In this document: piece by piece, positions 25,934 through 35,057 of the stretch
Position numbering within the stretch: the stretch's first letter is position 1
How the letters are laid out: each line of letters starts with the position of its first letter
From: Mycolicibacterium grossiae
GTDB lineage: Bacteria; Actinomycetota; Actinomycetes; Mycobacteriales; Mycobacteriaceae
DNA: 64,000 bases
Direction of reading: 5' to 3'
Assembly: GCF_008329645.1 (NCBI RefSeq)
Contig: NZ_CP043474.1
Span: 2,852,001-2,916,000 of the forward strand
The notes under the pieces: model-generated
What the model was told of the DNA's origin: nothing
Databases searched by the model: none
Seen by the model: only the letters and a program-made list of their open reading frames with translations
Program-made: the position numbers and the translations under genes

Positions 25934-27511
25934 CTAGTCCTCTGTGCAAGCCTGCCGGTACACGCTGTCGGCTTTGCGCTTTCCGAGGATCACCTGCTCG
26001 ATGTCGCTGAGCGGGTAGCCGTTCTCCTCCAGGAACCGCAGGTAGCTCTTGGTGATGTCCTGGGGTCCTCGCCAGGCGTCCTTGCCGGTGCGGGCTTCGA
26101 TGGTCGCGAGCACCATCCCGAGCATGATCACCAGCGCGCGGGCATCGCCGGTGGCGGAGAGTTTGGCGACCGCCATCTTGGGCGTCTCGTTGTCGGACAG
26201 GCCGAGCAGCTCGGGAGCGAGTTTCTGGCCGTGGTAGTCGTTGAACAGATCTGCCCGATTCACCAACGCATCCGCGAGATACATGGCCGCCCCCTTCGGG
26301 GCGGTCTTTCGGGCCAGCAGCTTGTCGCGCACCCATTCCCGGCGCACCACCGCGGCCGCTTCGCCCAGCTTGTTCAATGCGATCAGCTTGCGACGTTCGG
26401 CGCGTTCCTTCTCTGCCGCTTCCTCGCGAGCCCGTTCCCGCGCGATGGCGCCATCGGGGTCGTTCGCGTTGGCGAGCTGGTCGAGGTCGACGCCGTGCTG
26501 GCGGGCCAGCCAGTCCGGCATGGTGACACCGGCACCGGCCAGATCCGTGCAGAAGTACTTCGGCTCGAACACCGTCCCCTCGCGGACCGTGCAGAAGTGC
26601 CGCAGGCCCTCGCCGGGTTCGAGGTCCGGGTCGTCCTCGGTGTCGAAGTCGATCTCGTACTCGTCGACGACCGTGCCGGTGTCGGCGTCCACGTAGACTT
26701 CGGCGATTTCGAGCCAGACCGCCCAGTGGCGGGGTTCCATTGCGGCAATGGCCTCGTCGGTCAGAGGGGCCCCGGAGGCGTCCTTGAGGTTCTGCGCCGA
26801 AATATGGGCCTTGTCGTACCAACCGGGACGATTGTCGAGAACCGTGTACCCCTTCGCGGCGTACCCTTCGGCAGCTTCGGCGTAGCGGGCGCGTTCCTCG
26901 CGGTCGGCGCGCAGTTGGGCGACACGGTGCGCGAACTGGTCGGTGCCGGCGACCTTGATCAGCTCGGCCTGGGCCTCGTCGTCACCGTCGAACTCCACGA
27001 AGCTGGTGGCTTCGATCAGGTTGAGCTGCCCGGTATCCAGAGCGCTCATCGCCTTCTCGGATTCGATGGCCACCTTAGCTGCGGCGACCGCCTCCTTGGT
27101 GGTGGACAGTCCCTTGGCCACCTTCGTCGGTGACACCCCGTCGAGCAGCAGCTGGTTGATCCCACGGGCCCGCTCGGCGTCGGTGAGGGGCAGGCGGCGG
27201 TCGTTGGTGACGATCTGCTCGATGACGCGCTGGGCGCGAACGGCGGTCTCGGTGCCATCGACGGTGCGAACGTACACCGGCACCGAGGTCAACCCGGCCT
27301 GGCGGGCGGCCTGGATGCGGCGCTGTCCCTCGCGCACAAGGGGGTTGTCATGACCGTCGATCCGCACCGCAAGCACGGGAACCATGACTCCGTGCTCCTC
27401 GATGGAGGCCAGGAAGTCGCGGTCCAAACGGGGGTCCAGGCGAACGTTCTCTTCGATCTCAATGTCGTTGGGCGACAGGTGAAGCAGCTCGGGGGTGGCG
27501 ATGGTGGTCAT
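25934..27511 (-). CDS. ParB/Spo0J-like nuclease-domain protein of the plasmid block
   Basis: A 525-residue protein. The N-terminal ParB fold is evident: LHLSPNDIEIEENVRLDPRLDRDFLASIEEHGVMVPVLAVRIDG, then LVREGQRRIQAARQAGLTSVPVYV (the GxRRxxAA nucleotide-binding type motif), then a helix-turn-helix region with LPLTDAERARGINQLLLDGVSPTKVAKGLSTTKEAV. The remaining 300 residues are less conserved and charged. It is divergent from the PP-loop protein gene at 27612 and shares its palindromic operator. ParB-like and PAPS-reductase-like genes side by side recall the IbrB/IbrA pairing of mobile elements. No parA is adjacent, which argues against a simple partition role. Confidence 0.85.
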   Translation of the reverse strand: MTTIATPELLHLSPNDIEIEENVRLDPRLDRDFLASIEEHGVMVPVLAVRIDGHDNPLVREGQRRIQAARQAGLTSVPVYVRTVDGTETAVRAQRVIEQIVTNDRRLPLTDAERARGINQLLLDGVSPTKVAKGLSTTKEAVAAAKVAIESEKAMSALDTGQLNLIEATSFVEFDGDDEAQAELIKVAGTDQFAHRVAQLRADREERARYAEAAEGYAAKGYTVLDNRPGWYDKAHISAQNLKDASGAPLTDEAIAAMEPRHWAVWLEIAEVYVDADTGTVVDEYEIDFDTEDDPDLEPGEGLRHFCTVREGTVFEPKYFCTDLAGAGVTMPDWLARQHGVDLDQLANANDPDGAIARERAREEAAEKERAERRKLIALNKLGEAAAVVRREWVRDKLLARKTAPKGAAMYLADALVNRADLFNDYHGQKLAPELLGLSDNETPKMAVAKLSATGDARALVIMLGMVLATIEARTGKDAWRGPQDITKSYLRFLEENGYPLSDIEQVILGKRKADSVYRQACTED

Positions 27512-27541
27512 CGGGGGTTCCTTTCTCGGATTGTCGAACGT

Positions 27542-27580
27542 GTTGCCTATAGGCTACGCCGCGTGTAGCCTATAGGCAAC
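27542..27580. promoter_or_regulatory. paired operator boxes GTTGCCTATAGGCTAC / GTAGCCTATAGGCAAC
   Basis: Two 16-base boxes at 27542-27557 and 27565-27580 form one perfect large inverted repeat around GCCGCGT, and each box is itself near-palindromic around CCTATAGG. They fill the divergent promoter between the ParB-like and PP-loop genes. The same box recurs at 43101 and 44370, on the far side of the transposon. Confidence 0.8.
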
Positions 27581-27611
27581 ACCATTTGAAAGCGAGAAGG
27601 GTCGATTCCCG

Positions 27612-27705
27612 ATGAGCACAAGCCTCGACCAGCTCCCCGGCATCACCGAGACTGACCGCGGCACAACAGTTGTGATGAGCTACGGCATGGGCGTGGACTC
27701 CACCG
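27612..27705 (+). pseudogene. PP-loop/PAPS-reductase-like gene, 5' fragment cut by the transposon
   Basis: The first 31 codons (MSTSLDQLPGITETDRGTTVV, then MSYGMGVDST) end inside the ATP-pyrophosphatase P-loop, normally SxGxxSxx with Ser/Thr contacting pyrophosphate. After CCACCG at 27700-27705 the sequence becomes transposon end and the frame stops after VTLHCCRRGP. The rest of the gene resumes in phase at 41964 with AILLRWLVDP. Unbroken, the protein would be about 399 residues. Confidence 0.9.
27700..27705. repeat. CCACCG junction repeat, left side of transposon
   Basis: Identical to 41964-41969. Removing one copy with everything between restores GTGGACTCCACCGCCATCC, the uninterrupted PP-loop reading frame. 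Six bases fits the 6-bp crossover of Tn554-type recombinases. Confidence 0.85.
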
Positions 27706-27737
27706 TTATGGTGACACTTCACTGCTGTCGCAGAGGT
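27706..27737 (+). repeat. left terminal repeat of the mercury transposon
   Basis: TTATG at the border and TGTCGCAG at 27726-27733, mirrored at the right end (CTGCGACA at 41938-41945). These are probable recombinase core-binding sites. Confidence 0.75.
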
Positions 27738-27802
27738 CCCTAGCCAACGCCAGCTTCGCTGTGTTTGGCGTGTTCAGATCCCGGAGGATCTCAACCTTGC
27801 TC

Positions 27803-29242
27803 ATGTACAAGACGTCACCGGTGAGAGCGCTCGGCGCACCTGGGCTCGGCGGTGACGAAGCCCAGGTGCTGCGTCGTGCCGGTGTAGGCGACGGGCTGCC
27901 GTTCCTACTCGGCCCCGACGGCTCGTACGACCTGGAGTTGAACCGGTTCGTGCGCGAGTTGGACGGGTGGGGTGTGCGCTCGGAACACACGAGAGAGGCG
28001 TACGCGCGTGATCTGATGTTGTTCGGCCGCTTCCTCCACGAGCACCGTGGTGGACGGTCCATCTGGGACGCCGGCCAGGACGATCTGCGCGCCTACAAGC
28101 GGGCGCGGCGGCGGACCAAGGGCTTCACGGTGTCCGCGTCGACCTGGAACAGGTTCATCGCGGCGCTAGACAAGTGGGTCAAGTGGGCGATACACGAGGA
28201 GCTGATCGAGGCCCAGCCGTTCCGCATGGTGGAGAAGACGGTGTTGACGCCCCGCGGGCTGGTACGGGTGCTGTTCAATGCCGAGCGCGAGGTCGAGGAC
28301 AGCGCCGGGCCGGTGCGGTTCCTGGCCTACGAGGACTACCTGGTGTGGCGGGACGTCGGGTTGCGTGGCCAACTACCCGACGGCTCGCCGGACCCGAGTT
28401 GGCGCGGTCGGCACGGCGAGCGCAACGCGGTGTTCGCCGACCTGTTGGTCTGCACCGGGATGCGGCTGAGAGAGGCGTCGAGCCTCCTGGTCACCGAGGT
28501 ACCGCCGCTGGCGCAGCGGCGGCTGACCGGAGACCTGAACCTGCCCGCGACGATCACCAAGCGCAGCCGGCCGAGGACGGTTTTCGTGTCGCGCCGCGTG
28601 CTGCGCGACCTGCACCACTACGTCGACATCGAACGCGACGAACTGGTCGAGCGCCGCCGGGCGGCCGGGGCTTACGGGTGTACGGACGCCTGGATGGGAG
28701 TTCGCTCCGCCGGCAAGACTGCGCTGACGCTCGTCGAGGATGGCCGCTCGCGGCCGTACTCGCGGGTGACGATCGAGGAACGGCAGCGACTGTGCCGGGT
28801 CGGCGACGACGGTCCGGGTGGTCCGTTGTGGCTGTGGCTCGGTGAGGACGGCTTGCCGCTGTCGCGGTCGACGTGGCAGGCGGTGTTTCGGCGAGCCAAC
28901 GAACGGTGCGCCCGGTTCGGCCTGGACCTGGTGGTCCATCCGCACGCCCTGCGTCACACATTCGCCGTGCACATGCTCGGGCTGCTGCTGCGCCAGACCG
29001 TCCGCGCGTTGCGCATGGAGCCCGGCGAGACCCTGATGAGCCAGCAGGTGAAACGGCTGCTGGTCGGCGACCCGCTGCGCAAGTTGCAGCTACTGCTCGG
29101 CCATCGCCAGCGCGAGACGGTCTTCGTCTACCTCGACGTCCTGGACGAGGCGCAGGAGATCGTGCTGTCCGCGCTGCGCGAATGGGATGAACAAGCCGAA
29201 GCGCTGAGCAGGGTCCGGCTTGAGGATGGTGCTGCCGCGTGA
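27803..29242 (+). CDS. tnpA: TnpA-like tyrosine recombinase of the transposon
   Basis: A 479-residue tyrosine recombinase. A core-binding domain (LELNRFVRELDGWGVRSEHTREAYARDLMLFGRFL) leads to a catalytic domain with Arg in CTGMRLREASSLL, HALRHTFAVHML, LGHRQRETVFVY and the Tyr in VFVYLDVL. All RHRHY-type residues are present. It closely follows the left end and overlaps the second recombinase gene by 4 bases. ATG 27803 is a conservative start; GTG 27761 and a TTG at 27797 with GGAGG 11 bases upstream are alternatives. It should catalyse strand exchange together with the next two recombinases. Confidence 0.9.
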   Translation: MYKTSPVRALGAPGLGGDEAQVLRRAGVGDGLPFLLGPDGSYDLELNRFVRELDGWGVRSEHTREAYARDLMLFGRFLHEHRGGRSIWDAGQDDLRAYKRARRRTKGFTVSASTWNRFIAALDKWVKWAIHEELIEAQPFRMVEKTVLTPRGLVRVLFNAEREVEDSAGPVRFLAYEDYLVWRDVGLRGQLPDGSPDPSWRGRHGERNAVFADLLVCTGMRLREASSLLVTEVPPLAQRRLTGDLNLPATITKRSRPRTVFVSRRVLRDLHHYVDIERDELVERRRAAGAYGCTDAWMGVRSAGKTALTLVEDGRSRPYSRVTIEERQRLCRVGDDGPGGPLWLWLGEDGLPLSRSTWQAVFRRANERCARFGLDLVVHPHALRHTFAVHMLGLLLRQTVRALRMEPGETLMSQQVKRLLVGDPLRKLQLLLGHRQRETVFVYLDVLDEAQEIVLSALREWDEQAEALSRVRLEDGAAA

Positions 29243-31077
29243 ACCGCACCGAGGGTGCCGGCTCCGGTCGCCGTGGCCGCTGGGCGGCTTTCCCGACCGA
29301 GGAGCAGATGCCCGCGCAACCCGCTCCTGTCCCGGACATCGGTCCGCTGGTGCTCCGGCTGCACCTGGATGGCGCCGACCGCACGTTCGACATGTCCGCG
29401 TGGCCATGCCCGCGGTTGACCCGCCAGCTTGCCGCGACGCTGCGCACGGTGGCCGCCGACGGACCCGAATCGAGTTACCAGGCGTTCAAGGTGAACCTGT
29501 TCTCGGTGCGGAAGTTCGTGCGGTTCATCACTGGAGCCGAACCGCAGAACGCCACCGAGGTCGAGTTCAGTGACCTGGAGGCCGAGCACATCGACGCGTT
29601 CGAGCAGGCGCTGATCGCCGAGTACGGACCGGACAGTGACCAGCCGCGCATCAGCATCGGTGTGGTGGTCCGGCTGCTCCGCGTGGCGTTCGACGCCAGC
29701 CCCACGACGTTCGATCCCGACCTGGCTATCCGGCTGAGGTTCCTCGGACGGGAAACCCGTGCCCGTCAGACGAGACCCTTGGATGCCTACCCGCAGAACG
29801 TGTTCGAGGCGATCAGGAACGCCGCGCTGGCGGATGTCCGCGCGATCGCGCGCCGAATACAGGATGGCGAAGCCCGAGCCGCGACGGGCCAGGACCCGAA
29901 CGTCGGCGGTTGGGATGTGATCGAGAACGTGCTGTGGCACATCGCCCGTCACGGGCCTGTCACGATGCAGTTCCTGCGGCCCCTGGTCGGCAAGAGGCTG
30001 GGCAACGGGCGCCCGCTCAACGCGGCGCTCATCCTCACTCGGGAGGACAACGTCGTGTTCCTGATCCTGCTGATCTGCATGACCGGGCTTGAGCCGGAGT
30101 GCGCCAAGCGGTTGCAGGCCGACTGCTTGACCAACCCGGCCCGCGGGTTCGTGAGTGTCAACTATGTCAAGCGGCGCGCGCACGGTCGCCGGATCTCTAA
30201 GTCCATGCGGGTCAGCGATGGCGGTGCCCTGCACCATCCCGGCGGTCTGATCCGACTGGCGCTGCGGCTCACCGCGCGAGCCCGCGAGTTTAGTGGCAGC
30301 ACCGATTTGTGGGTCGACTACGGAGACAAGGGCCTGCGGGACTCCTTCCCGCTCGGCGGGCAGGGTCCTTGGGGTCACGTGGACAACTGGCAGAAACGAC
30401 ACGGCATCGACCAGATGACCGACGCTGACGGAACGCCGGTGCGGCTGGATCTGCGGCGGCTGCGCAAGACCTACAAGTCCCAGCAATACCTCAAAGCCAC
30501 CGGCGTGCTCGCCGACTTCACCCAGGGCCACACCGCCGACGTCGCCGCAAACCACTACGCAAACATCCCCGCCCACGACGAGCTGCACGACCAAGCCGTG
30601 GAGAACGGCCTGCGCGAAGCGCTGGACGTCGCGCTGCCGCCGCCGGTGGTACTCGACGAGGACGGCACCCGCCTCGATGCCGGAGAAGGGGACCTGCCAC
30701 CCGAGCAGGTGCAGGCGCTGCTGTCGCGCGAGAGCGACGTGTTCCTGGCCTCCTGCCGCGACTTCTACGACTCGCCTTTCGGGGCGAAGGGCAAGCCGTG
30801 CCCGGTGTCGTTGTGGGGCTGCCTGGAGTGCCCGAACGCGGTGTTCACCACCCGGCACCTGCCGCAGGTTCTGACCTTCCTGGACTTCATCGAGCGCCAG
30901 CGGGAGGAGTACCCCGTCAGCGAGTGGAACGTGCGCTACGGCCTGGCGTGGGACCGGATCGTGCGCGGCATCCGGGCCAAGTTCCGAGACGAGCAGATCA
31001 CCACCGCCCAGACGATCGCCGAAAGCGGTGGGGCACGGTTGCTGCTGCCGCCCGAGTTCTGGGAGGCCGTCGCGTGA
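29239..31077 (+). CDS. tnpB: TnpB-like second tyrosine recombinase
   Basis: A 612-residue protein starting at GTG, overlapping tnpA by 4 bases. The catalytic half is recognisable: LLICMTGLEPECAKRL in place of the first Arg motif, RLDLRRLRKTYKSQQYL, then TQGHTADVAANHYANIPAHDEL with the GH and Tyr. The first Arg of the usual TGxRxxE is not in its normal position (TGLEPE), so this subunit may be specialised or lean on Arg residues elsewhere. A C-terminal zinc-type CPVSLWGCLECPN segment is typical of Tn554-family TnpB-like proteins. Confidence 0.85.
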   Translation: MNRTEGAGSGRRGRWAAFPTEEQMPAQPAPVPDIGPLVLRLHLDGADRTFDMSAWPCPRLTRQLAATLRTVAADGPESSYQAFKVNLFSVRKFVRFITGAEPQNATEVEFSDLEAEHIDAFEQALIAEYGPDSDQPRISIGVVVRLLRVAFDASPTTFDPDLAIRLRFLGRETRARQTRPLDAYPQNVFEAIRNAALADVRAIARRIQDGEARAATGQDPNVGGWDVIENVLWHIARHGPVTMQFLRPLVGKRLGNGRPLNAALILTREDNVVFLILLICMTGLEPECAKRLQADCLTNPARGFVSVNYVKRRAHGRRISKSMRVSDGGALHHPGGLIRLALRLTARAREFSGSTDLWVDYGDKGLRDSFPLGGQGPWGHVDNWQKRHGIDQMTDADGTPVRLDLRRLRKTYKSQQYLKATGVLADFTQGHTADVAANHYANIPAHDELHDQAVENGLREALDVALPPPVVLDEDGTRLDAGEGDLPPEQVQALLSRESDVFLASCRDFYDSPFGAKGKPCPVSLWGCLECPNAVFTTRHLPQVLTFLDFIERQREEYPVSEWNVRYGLAWDRIVRGIRAKFRDEQITTAQTIAESGGARLLLPPEFWEAVA

Positions 31078-33188
31078 CCCGCGCCCCCGCACCGCGCCCG
31101 TCCGCCGCGCCGGAGCCATCGGCCGATCCCTGGGTGCTGCCCGAGTCCTTGACCACCGAGACAACTGGCCGCGGCCCCCGGTTCAGCGACGACATCTGGG
31201 ATTTCCGACCGTTCGCGCCCCGCAGCAACGGCTACCTCCGGCTGGACTTCACCGAGCTGCCCGACGAGATCGCGATGCTCACGGCCAAGGAGTTCATCTA
31301 CTCCCGCATCCACCGCGTGGTCCCGCTGTCCTACGGATCGCGGACCGCCCGACCGATGAAAATCACCAACACCTACAAGGACTTCATCATCGTGCGTCAA
31401 CTGTTTACCGAGCTCGGCAAGCAGGGCGTGACGCGCTTGGCGCAGGCCCGCCAATCCCACCTGGACGCGACCGCACGCGTCTGGCGTGAGACCTGTGTGC
31501 CAAACACGCTGGCTGTCCGGATCGGCGTCATCCAGCACCTGGAGGCGCACAGCCCGTACCTGACCGCGGACCGCCTCACCGTCGTGCCCTGGAAGGGCCG
31601 CCCGGCCACCCAGGTCGCCGGGCGGCGACCGGACGAGGAGAACAGCACCCCGCGCATCCCCGAGCCGATCATGGCTCCACTGCTGCGCGCCGCCCTGTTC
31701 TACGTCCAGACCGCCAGCCGGGACCTCCTGGCCGCCCAGCGGGAAATCGCCGACCTGGAGCAGGCCCGAGCAGGCGGCCGGTGCCGGCATGGCGAGGCTG
31801 TCACCAAGATCGAGGCGTTCCTGGACCGCCGCCGTCAGGAGGGGCGAGGTGTTCCCGCACTGCCGCTGTACTGCCTGGCCCAGCGCCCGACCGCGCCGGT
31901 TGTCGACGGCGTCGTGCAAGCCCCGAACGCCGCTCTCGTCGCCCTGATGAGCGGAACCAACAGCTTCCAGGGGCATCCGACACGGCTGATGGAGCAGATC
32001 GGCGCCGAGATCGGCTACGAAGAGGGTGGTCTGGACACGCCGATCTCGACGTGGCCGGACACCGGGCGACCCTGGCGAGGGCGGCTGAATCACCGCAGCC
32101 TGCATGACGAACTGCACCACCTGCGCACCGCCTGCTGGGTGCTGGTGGCTTACTTGTCAGGACTTCGGGACATGGAAGTCCTGGAGCTGGCGCGGGACTG
32201 CGCTGTCACCACCACCACCGCCGTTGACGGCCGGACCCGCTACAAGCTGCGCGGCCGGGTCTTCAAGGGCCGCAAGCTCACCGGTGACGAGGCCGAGTGG
32301 GTCGTGCTCGACGCCGTTCACGAGGCGATCGACGTCCTGCTGCAGATCAACGACGACCCCACGCATCTGTTCGGTTACCGGCTCTGGCCCGCCAGCAAGC
32401 CACGGCTGGCGAACAAGCTCACCGAGCGCCTCGGTGGTTTCCGGGACCACGTCAACGAGCTGTTCGGTACCCAATCGTCCGACGGGGTGGCCGAACCGTT
32501 CGTCCCCGCCGACGGGGAACAGCAGTGGGTGTTCACCACCCGGCAGTTCCGGCGGAGTCTGGCCTGGCATATCGCACACCAGCCCTTCGGTGTGGTCGCC
32601 GGTGCCCGGCAGTACCACCACGCCAAGGTGACCATGTTCGAGGGCTATGCCGGGACCTCAGCCTCTGGGTTCGCCGCCGAGGTCGCCGCCGAGGAGGCGG
32701 TCGCCATGCTCGACTACGTGGAGGATCTTTACCGGGATTGGAACACCGGCGCCCAGTCCGGCGGTGGGGCGGCCGAGCGGATCAACGCCGAGTTCCAGCG
32801 CATTCGGCGCGAGCTGGGTGATCTGCCCGGCGTCGTGTCCGACGAGCTGCGGCTGCGGACGATGCTTCGGCATCTCACCAAGACGCTGCATCCCGGCGTG
32901 CTCAACGACTGCTTCTTCAACGCGGCGACCGCGGTCTGTGTCAAGCGAGCCAAGGTCGTCGGGCAGCCCGTTCCGCAGCACAACATGTGCCTGCGCTGTC
33001 CGAACGCCCGACGGTCCACAGTGCACCGGCCCCGGCTGGCCGCCGCCCGCAATCAGGCCCTGGATCTCCAGGCGTCCTGCGAGAAAGCCGGTCCGGTCCC
33101 GAAACTCCAGCAGGTCGCGCTCACCGGCTACATCACCGAGCTCGACCAGCTCATCGGTGATCTCGACAGCGAGGAGGCGCAGGCGTGA
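31074..33188 (+). CDS. third, large tyrosine recombinase of the transposon
   Basis: A 704-residue protein starting at GTG 31074 in a 4-base overlap. The recombinase core is divergent but legible: VAYLSGLRDMEVLEL (first Arg), TTRQFRRSLAWHIAHQPFG (HxxR region), ARQYHHAKVTMFEGYAG with His and the probable Tyr. The C-terminus has CLRCPNARRS, matching the Cys motif in the previous gene and probably binding zinc. Three tyrosine recombinases in one overlapping operon recall recombinase-in-trio arrangements; with a small TnpC-like gene behind, it also resembles extended Tn554 modules. Confidence 0.8.
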   Translation: MTRAPAPRPSAAPEPSADPWVLPESLTTETTGRGPRFSDDIWDFRPFAPRSNGYLRLDFTELPDEIAMLTAKEFIYSRIHRVVPLSYGSRTARPMKITNTYKDFIIVRQLFTELGKQGVTRLAQARQSHLDATARVWRETCVPNTLAVRIGVIQHLEAHSPYLTADRLTVVPWKGRPATQVAGRRPDEENSTPRIPEPIMAPLLRAALFYVQTASRDLLAAQREIADLEQARAGGRCRHGEAVTKIEAFLDRRRQEGRGVPALPLYCLAQRPTAPVVDGVVQAPNAALVALMSGTNSFQGHPTRLMEQIGAEIGYEEGGLDTPISTWPDTGRPWRGRLNHRSLHDELHHLRTACWVLVAYLSGLRDMEVLELARDCAVTTTTAVDGRTRYKLRGRVFKGRKLTGDEAEWVVLDAVHEAIDVLLQINDDPTHLFGYRLWPASKPRLANKLTERLGGFRDHVNELFGTQSSDGVAEPFVPADGEQQWVFTTRQFRRSLAWHIAHQPFGVVAGARQYHHAKVTMFEGYAGTSASGFAAEVAAEEAVAMLDYVEDLYRDWNTGAQSGGGAAERINAEFQRIRRELGDLPGVVSDELRLRTMLRHLTKTLHPGVLNDCFFNAATAVCVKRAKVVGQPVPQHNMCLRCPNARRSTVHRPRLAAARNQALDLQASCEKAGPVPKLQQVALTGYITELDQLIGDLDSEEAQA

Positions 33189-33607
33189 CCCGCGTCGCTA
33201 CCCAAGTCCGCCTGGAGCAGGCGCTGACCCGGCTGCTCGCCGGTCAGCCGACTGTGACCGACGGCGAGCTGACGGTCTCCAACCTGTGCCGGGAAGCCGG
33301 TGTGGGCCGCGACTCGTTCTACCGCTCGCCTCCGGAGTTCAAGGACGCCGTTGTTGCGGCACAAGCGAATCGAGAAGCCCAGCAACCTGAACTCGTCGCG
33401 CTGCGCGAGGAGATCACCGCCCTCAAGCGGGAACGCAAACAGACCGCCAGCGACCACGCCGCCACCGTGCGGGAACTGGAGGAGACGATCAGGGTCTACG
33501 CCAACCAGATCCAGGTCCTCGCCCTGCGCAACTCGGAGTTGGAGGACCAGATCCGACATCTGGCGCACCACGATCCCGACGTGATCTCGCTTCACACCCG
33601 GAGGTGA
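33185..33607 (+). CDS. tnpC: TnpC-like small DNA-binding/coiled-coil protein (DUF6262-like)
   Basis: A 140-residue protein coupled by a 4-base overlap. Residues 1-60 hold an HTH of TetR-like spacing (VSNLCREAGVGRDSFYRSPPEFKDAVV), followed by a long charged coiled coil (LVALREEITALKRERKQTASDHAATVRELEETIRVYANQIQVLALRNSELEDQI). Small proteins of this build accompany Tn554-type recombinases and modulate orientation and efficiency of insertion. It ends 45 bases before the convergent mer genes. Confidence 0.8.
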   Translation: MTRVATQVRLEQALTRLLAGQPTVTDGELTVSNLCREAGVGRDSFYRSPPEFKDAVVAAQANREAQQPELVALREEITALKRERKQTASDHAATVRELEETIRVYANQIQVLALRNSELEDQIRHLAHHDPDVISLHTRR

Positions 33608-33652
33608 CCCCCGTCCACCGACGCTGTGACACCGAGAGCGGCCGGGCGGTTT

Positions 33653-35008
33653 CTAGATGGCGAGCTGTTCGAGGGCGGCGAGGTACGCCTCGGTGTAGGT
33701 CGGGAATTGGGCGACGCCGTCGAGCAGGGTGTCGATGGAGATCTGGGCGCGGATGGCGAGGGCGGCGGTGTGGATCCATTCCCCGGCTTGGGGTGCGATG
33801 GCCCAGGCCCCGATGAGCGTCCGCTGGGTGCGGTCGGCGATGAGACCGAGGGTGCCGTCGGGGTCGGTTTCGTAAGTCCAGGGTCGCGCGATCGAGTCGG
33901 CGAGGTCGAGTTCGGTGGTGGCGATGTCGAGGCCACGCTGGCGGGCTTGGTCGGTGGTCAGGCCGACAGCGGCGATCTCGGGTTGGGCGAACACGACGCG
34001 GGGGATGCCGCTGTAGGTGGTTTGGCGGGGTGTGCCGAGGATGTTGTCGGCCACGACCCGTCCTTGGTACATGGCGACGTGGGTGAACAGCGCGACCCCG
34101 GTGACGTCGCCGAGCGCCCAGAGGCCGGCGGTGACGCGGCAGTGCTCGTCGACCTCCAGCGCGCCGCGCGGGTCCGGTGTGACCCCGACAGTCTCCAGGC
34201 CGAGCCCGTGGGTGCGGGGGCGGCGTCCGGTGCCGAGCACGACGACGTCGGTGCGCACGGTGGTGCCGTCGTCGAGGTCGATCACCGTATCGGCGCCGTC
34301 GCGGCGCGCGGCGGTGGCCTGCCGGCCGAGACGGACGTCGATGCCGTCGGCGCGCAGGTGGGTGGCGACGATGTCCCCGACACGGGGGTCTTCCCGGTCC
34401 AGCAGCCGGTCGCCGCGCTGGATCAGGGTGACCCGAGCGCCCATGCGAGCGAGGAATTGGCCGAGTTCGATCCCGACGGCGCTGCCGCCGATCATCACGA
34501 TCCGCTCGGGGATCTCGCGCAGGGTGGTAGCTTCCCGGTTGGTCCATACGCTGACCTCGTCCAGGCCCTCGATGGGTGGGTGGATCGCGTCGGAGCCGGT
34601 GGCGATCACCACGTGCTCGGCGGTGAGTTCCCGGCCACCGGCCCGTACCCGCCACGGGTCCCGGCCCACCAGGGCTGCGGTGGCCTTGATAACCGTGACG
34701 CCCTGCTTCTCGTATCCGGTGACCTGCTCTGTGTCGTCGAGGTGGCGGATCATGTAGTCGCGGTAGTCTCGCAGTGCCGCCCAGTTCTGCGCCGGAGTGG
34801 ACAGGCCGGCCGCGTGGGCGGCTTCGGCGCGGGCCTCGGGTGGGCGCAGCAAGGTTTTGGACGGGATACACGCCCAGTAGGCGCACTCCCCGCCGATCAG
34901 TTCCTGCTCGATCAACGCGACCCGCCGTCCGCCCGCGTGCAGGCGCGAGGCGGCGGTCTCGCCGCCCGGTCCGGCGCCGATCACGATTACATCGAAGTCC
35001 GTACTCAC
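33653..35008 (-). CDS. FAD-dependent pyridine nucleotide-disulfide oxidoreductase (second reductase in mer operon)
   Basis: A 451-residue flavoenzyme: N-terminal dinucleotide fold FDVIVIGAGPGGETAASRL, redox Cys pair C42/C47 in GGECAYWACIPSKTLL, NAD(P) fold RIVMIGGSAVGIELGQFLARMGARVTLI, GDVTGVALFTHVAMYQG and the C-terminal dimerisation domain. It lacks the C-terminal Cys pair of mercuric reductase and its CAYWAC spacing differs from CVNVGC, so it is a related disulfide reductase rather than a second MerA. GTG start at 35008. Being last in the merA-merB operon, it may keep a low-molecular-weight thiol or redox partner reduced during mercury stress. Confidence 0.85.
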   Translation of the reverse strand: MSTDFDVIVIGAGPGGETAASRLHAGGRRVALIEQELIGGECAYWACIPSKTLLRPPEARAEAAHAAGLSTPAQNWAALRDYRDYMIRHLDDTEQVTGYEKQGVTVIKATAALVGRDPWRVRAGGRELTAEHVVIATGSDAIHPPIEGLDEVSVWTNREATTLREIPERIVMIGGSAVGIELGQFLARMGARVTLIQRGDRLLDREDPRVGDIVATHLRADGIDVRLGRQATAARRDGADTVIDLDDGTTVRTDVVVLGTGRRPRTHGLGLETVGVTPDPRGALEVDEHCRVTAGLWALGDVTGVALFTHVAMYQGRVVADNILGTPRQTTYSGIPRVVFAQPEIAAVGLTTDQARQRGLDIATTELDLADSIARPWTYETDPDGTLGLIADRTQRTLIGAWAIAPQAGEWIHTAALAIRAQISIDTLLDGVAQFPTYTEAYLAALEQLAI

Positions 35009-35057
35009 AGTGGCTGTCCCTTCTCGGTGATGGCGGTTCGGGCGGCGCAGGTGGGCG

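Noticed and set aside
28373..31164. Minus-strand frames of 199-678 residues opposite the recombinase genes
   Set aside because: Antisense shadows of the overlapping recombinase genes.
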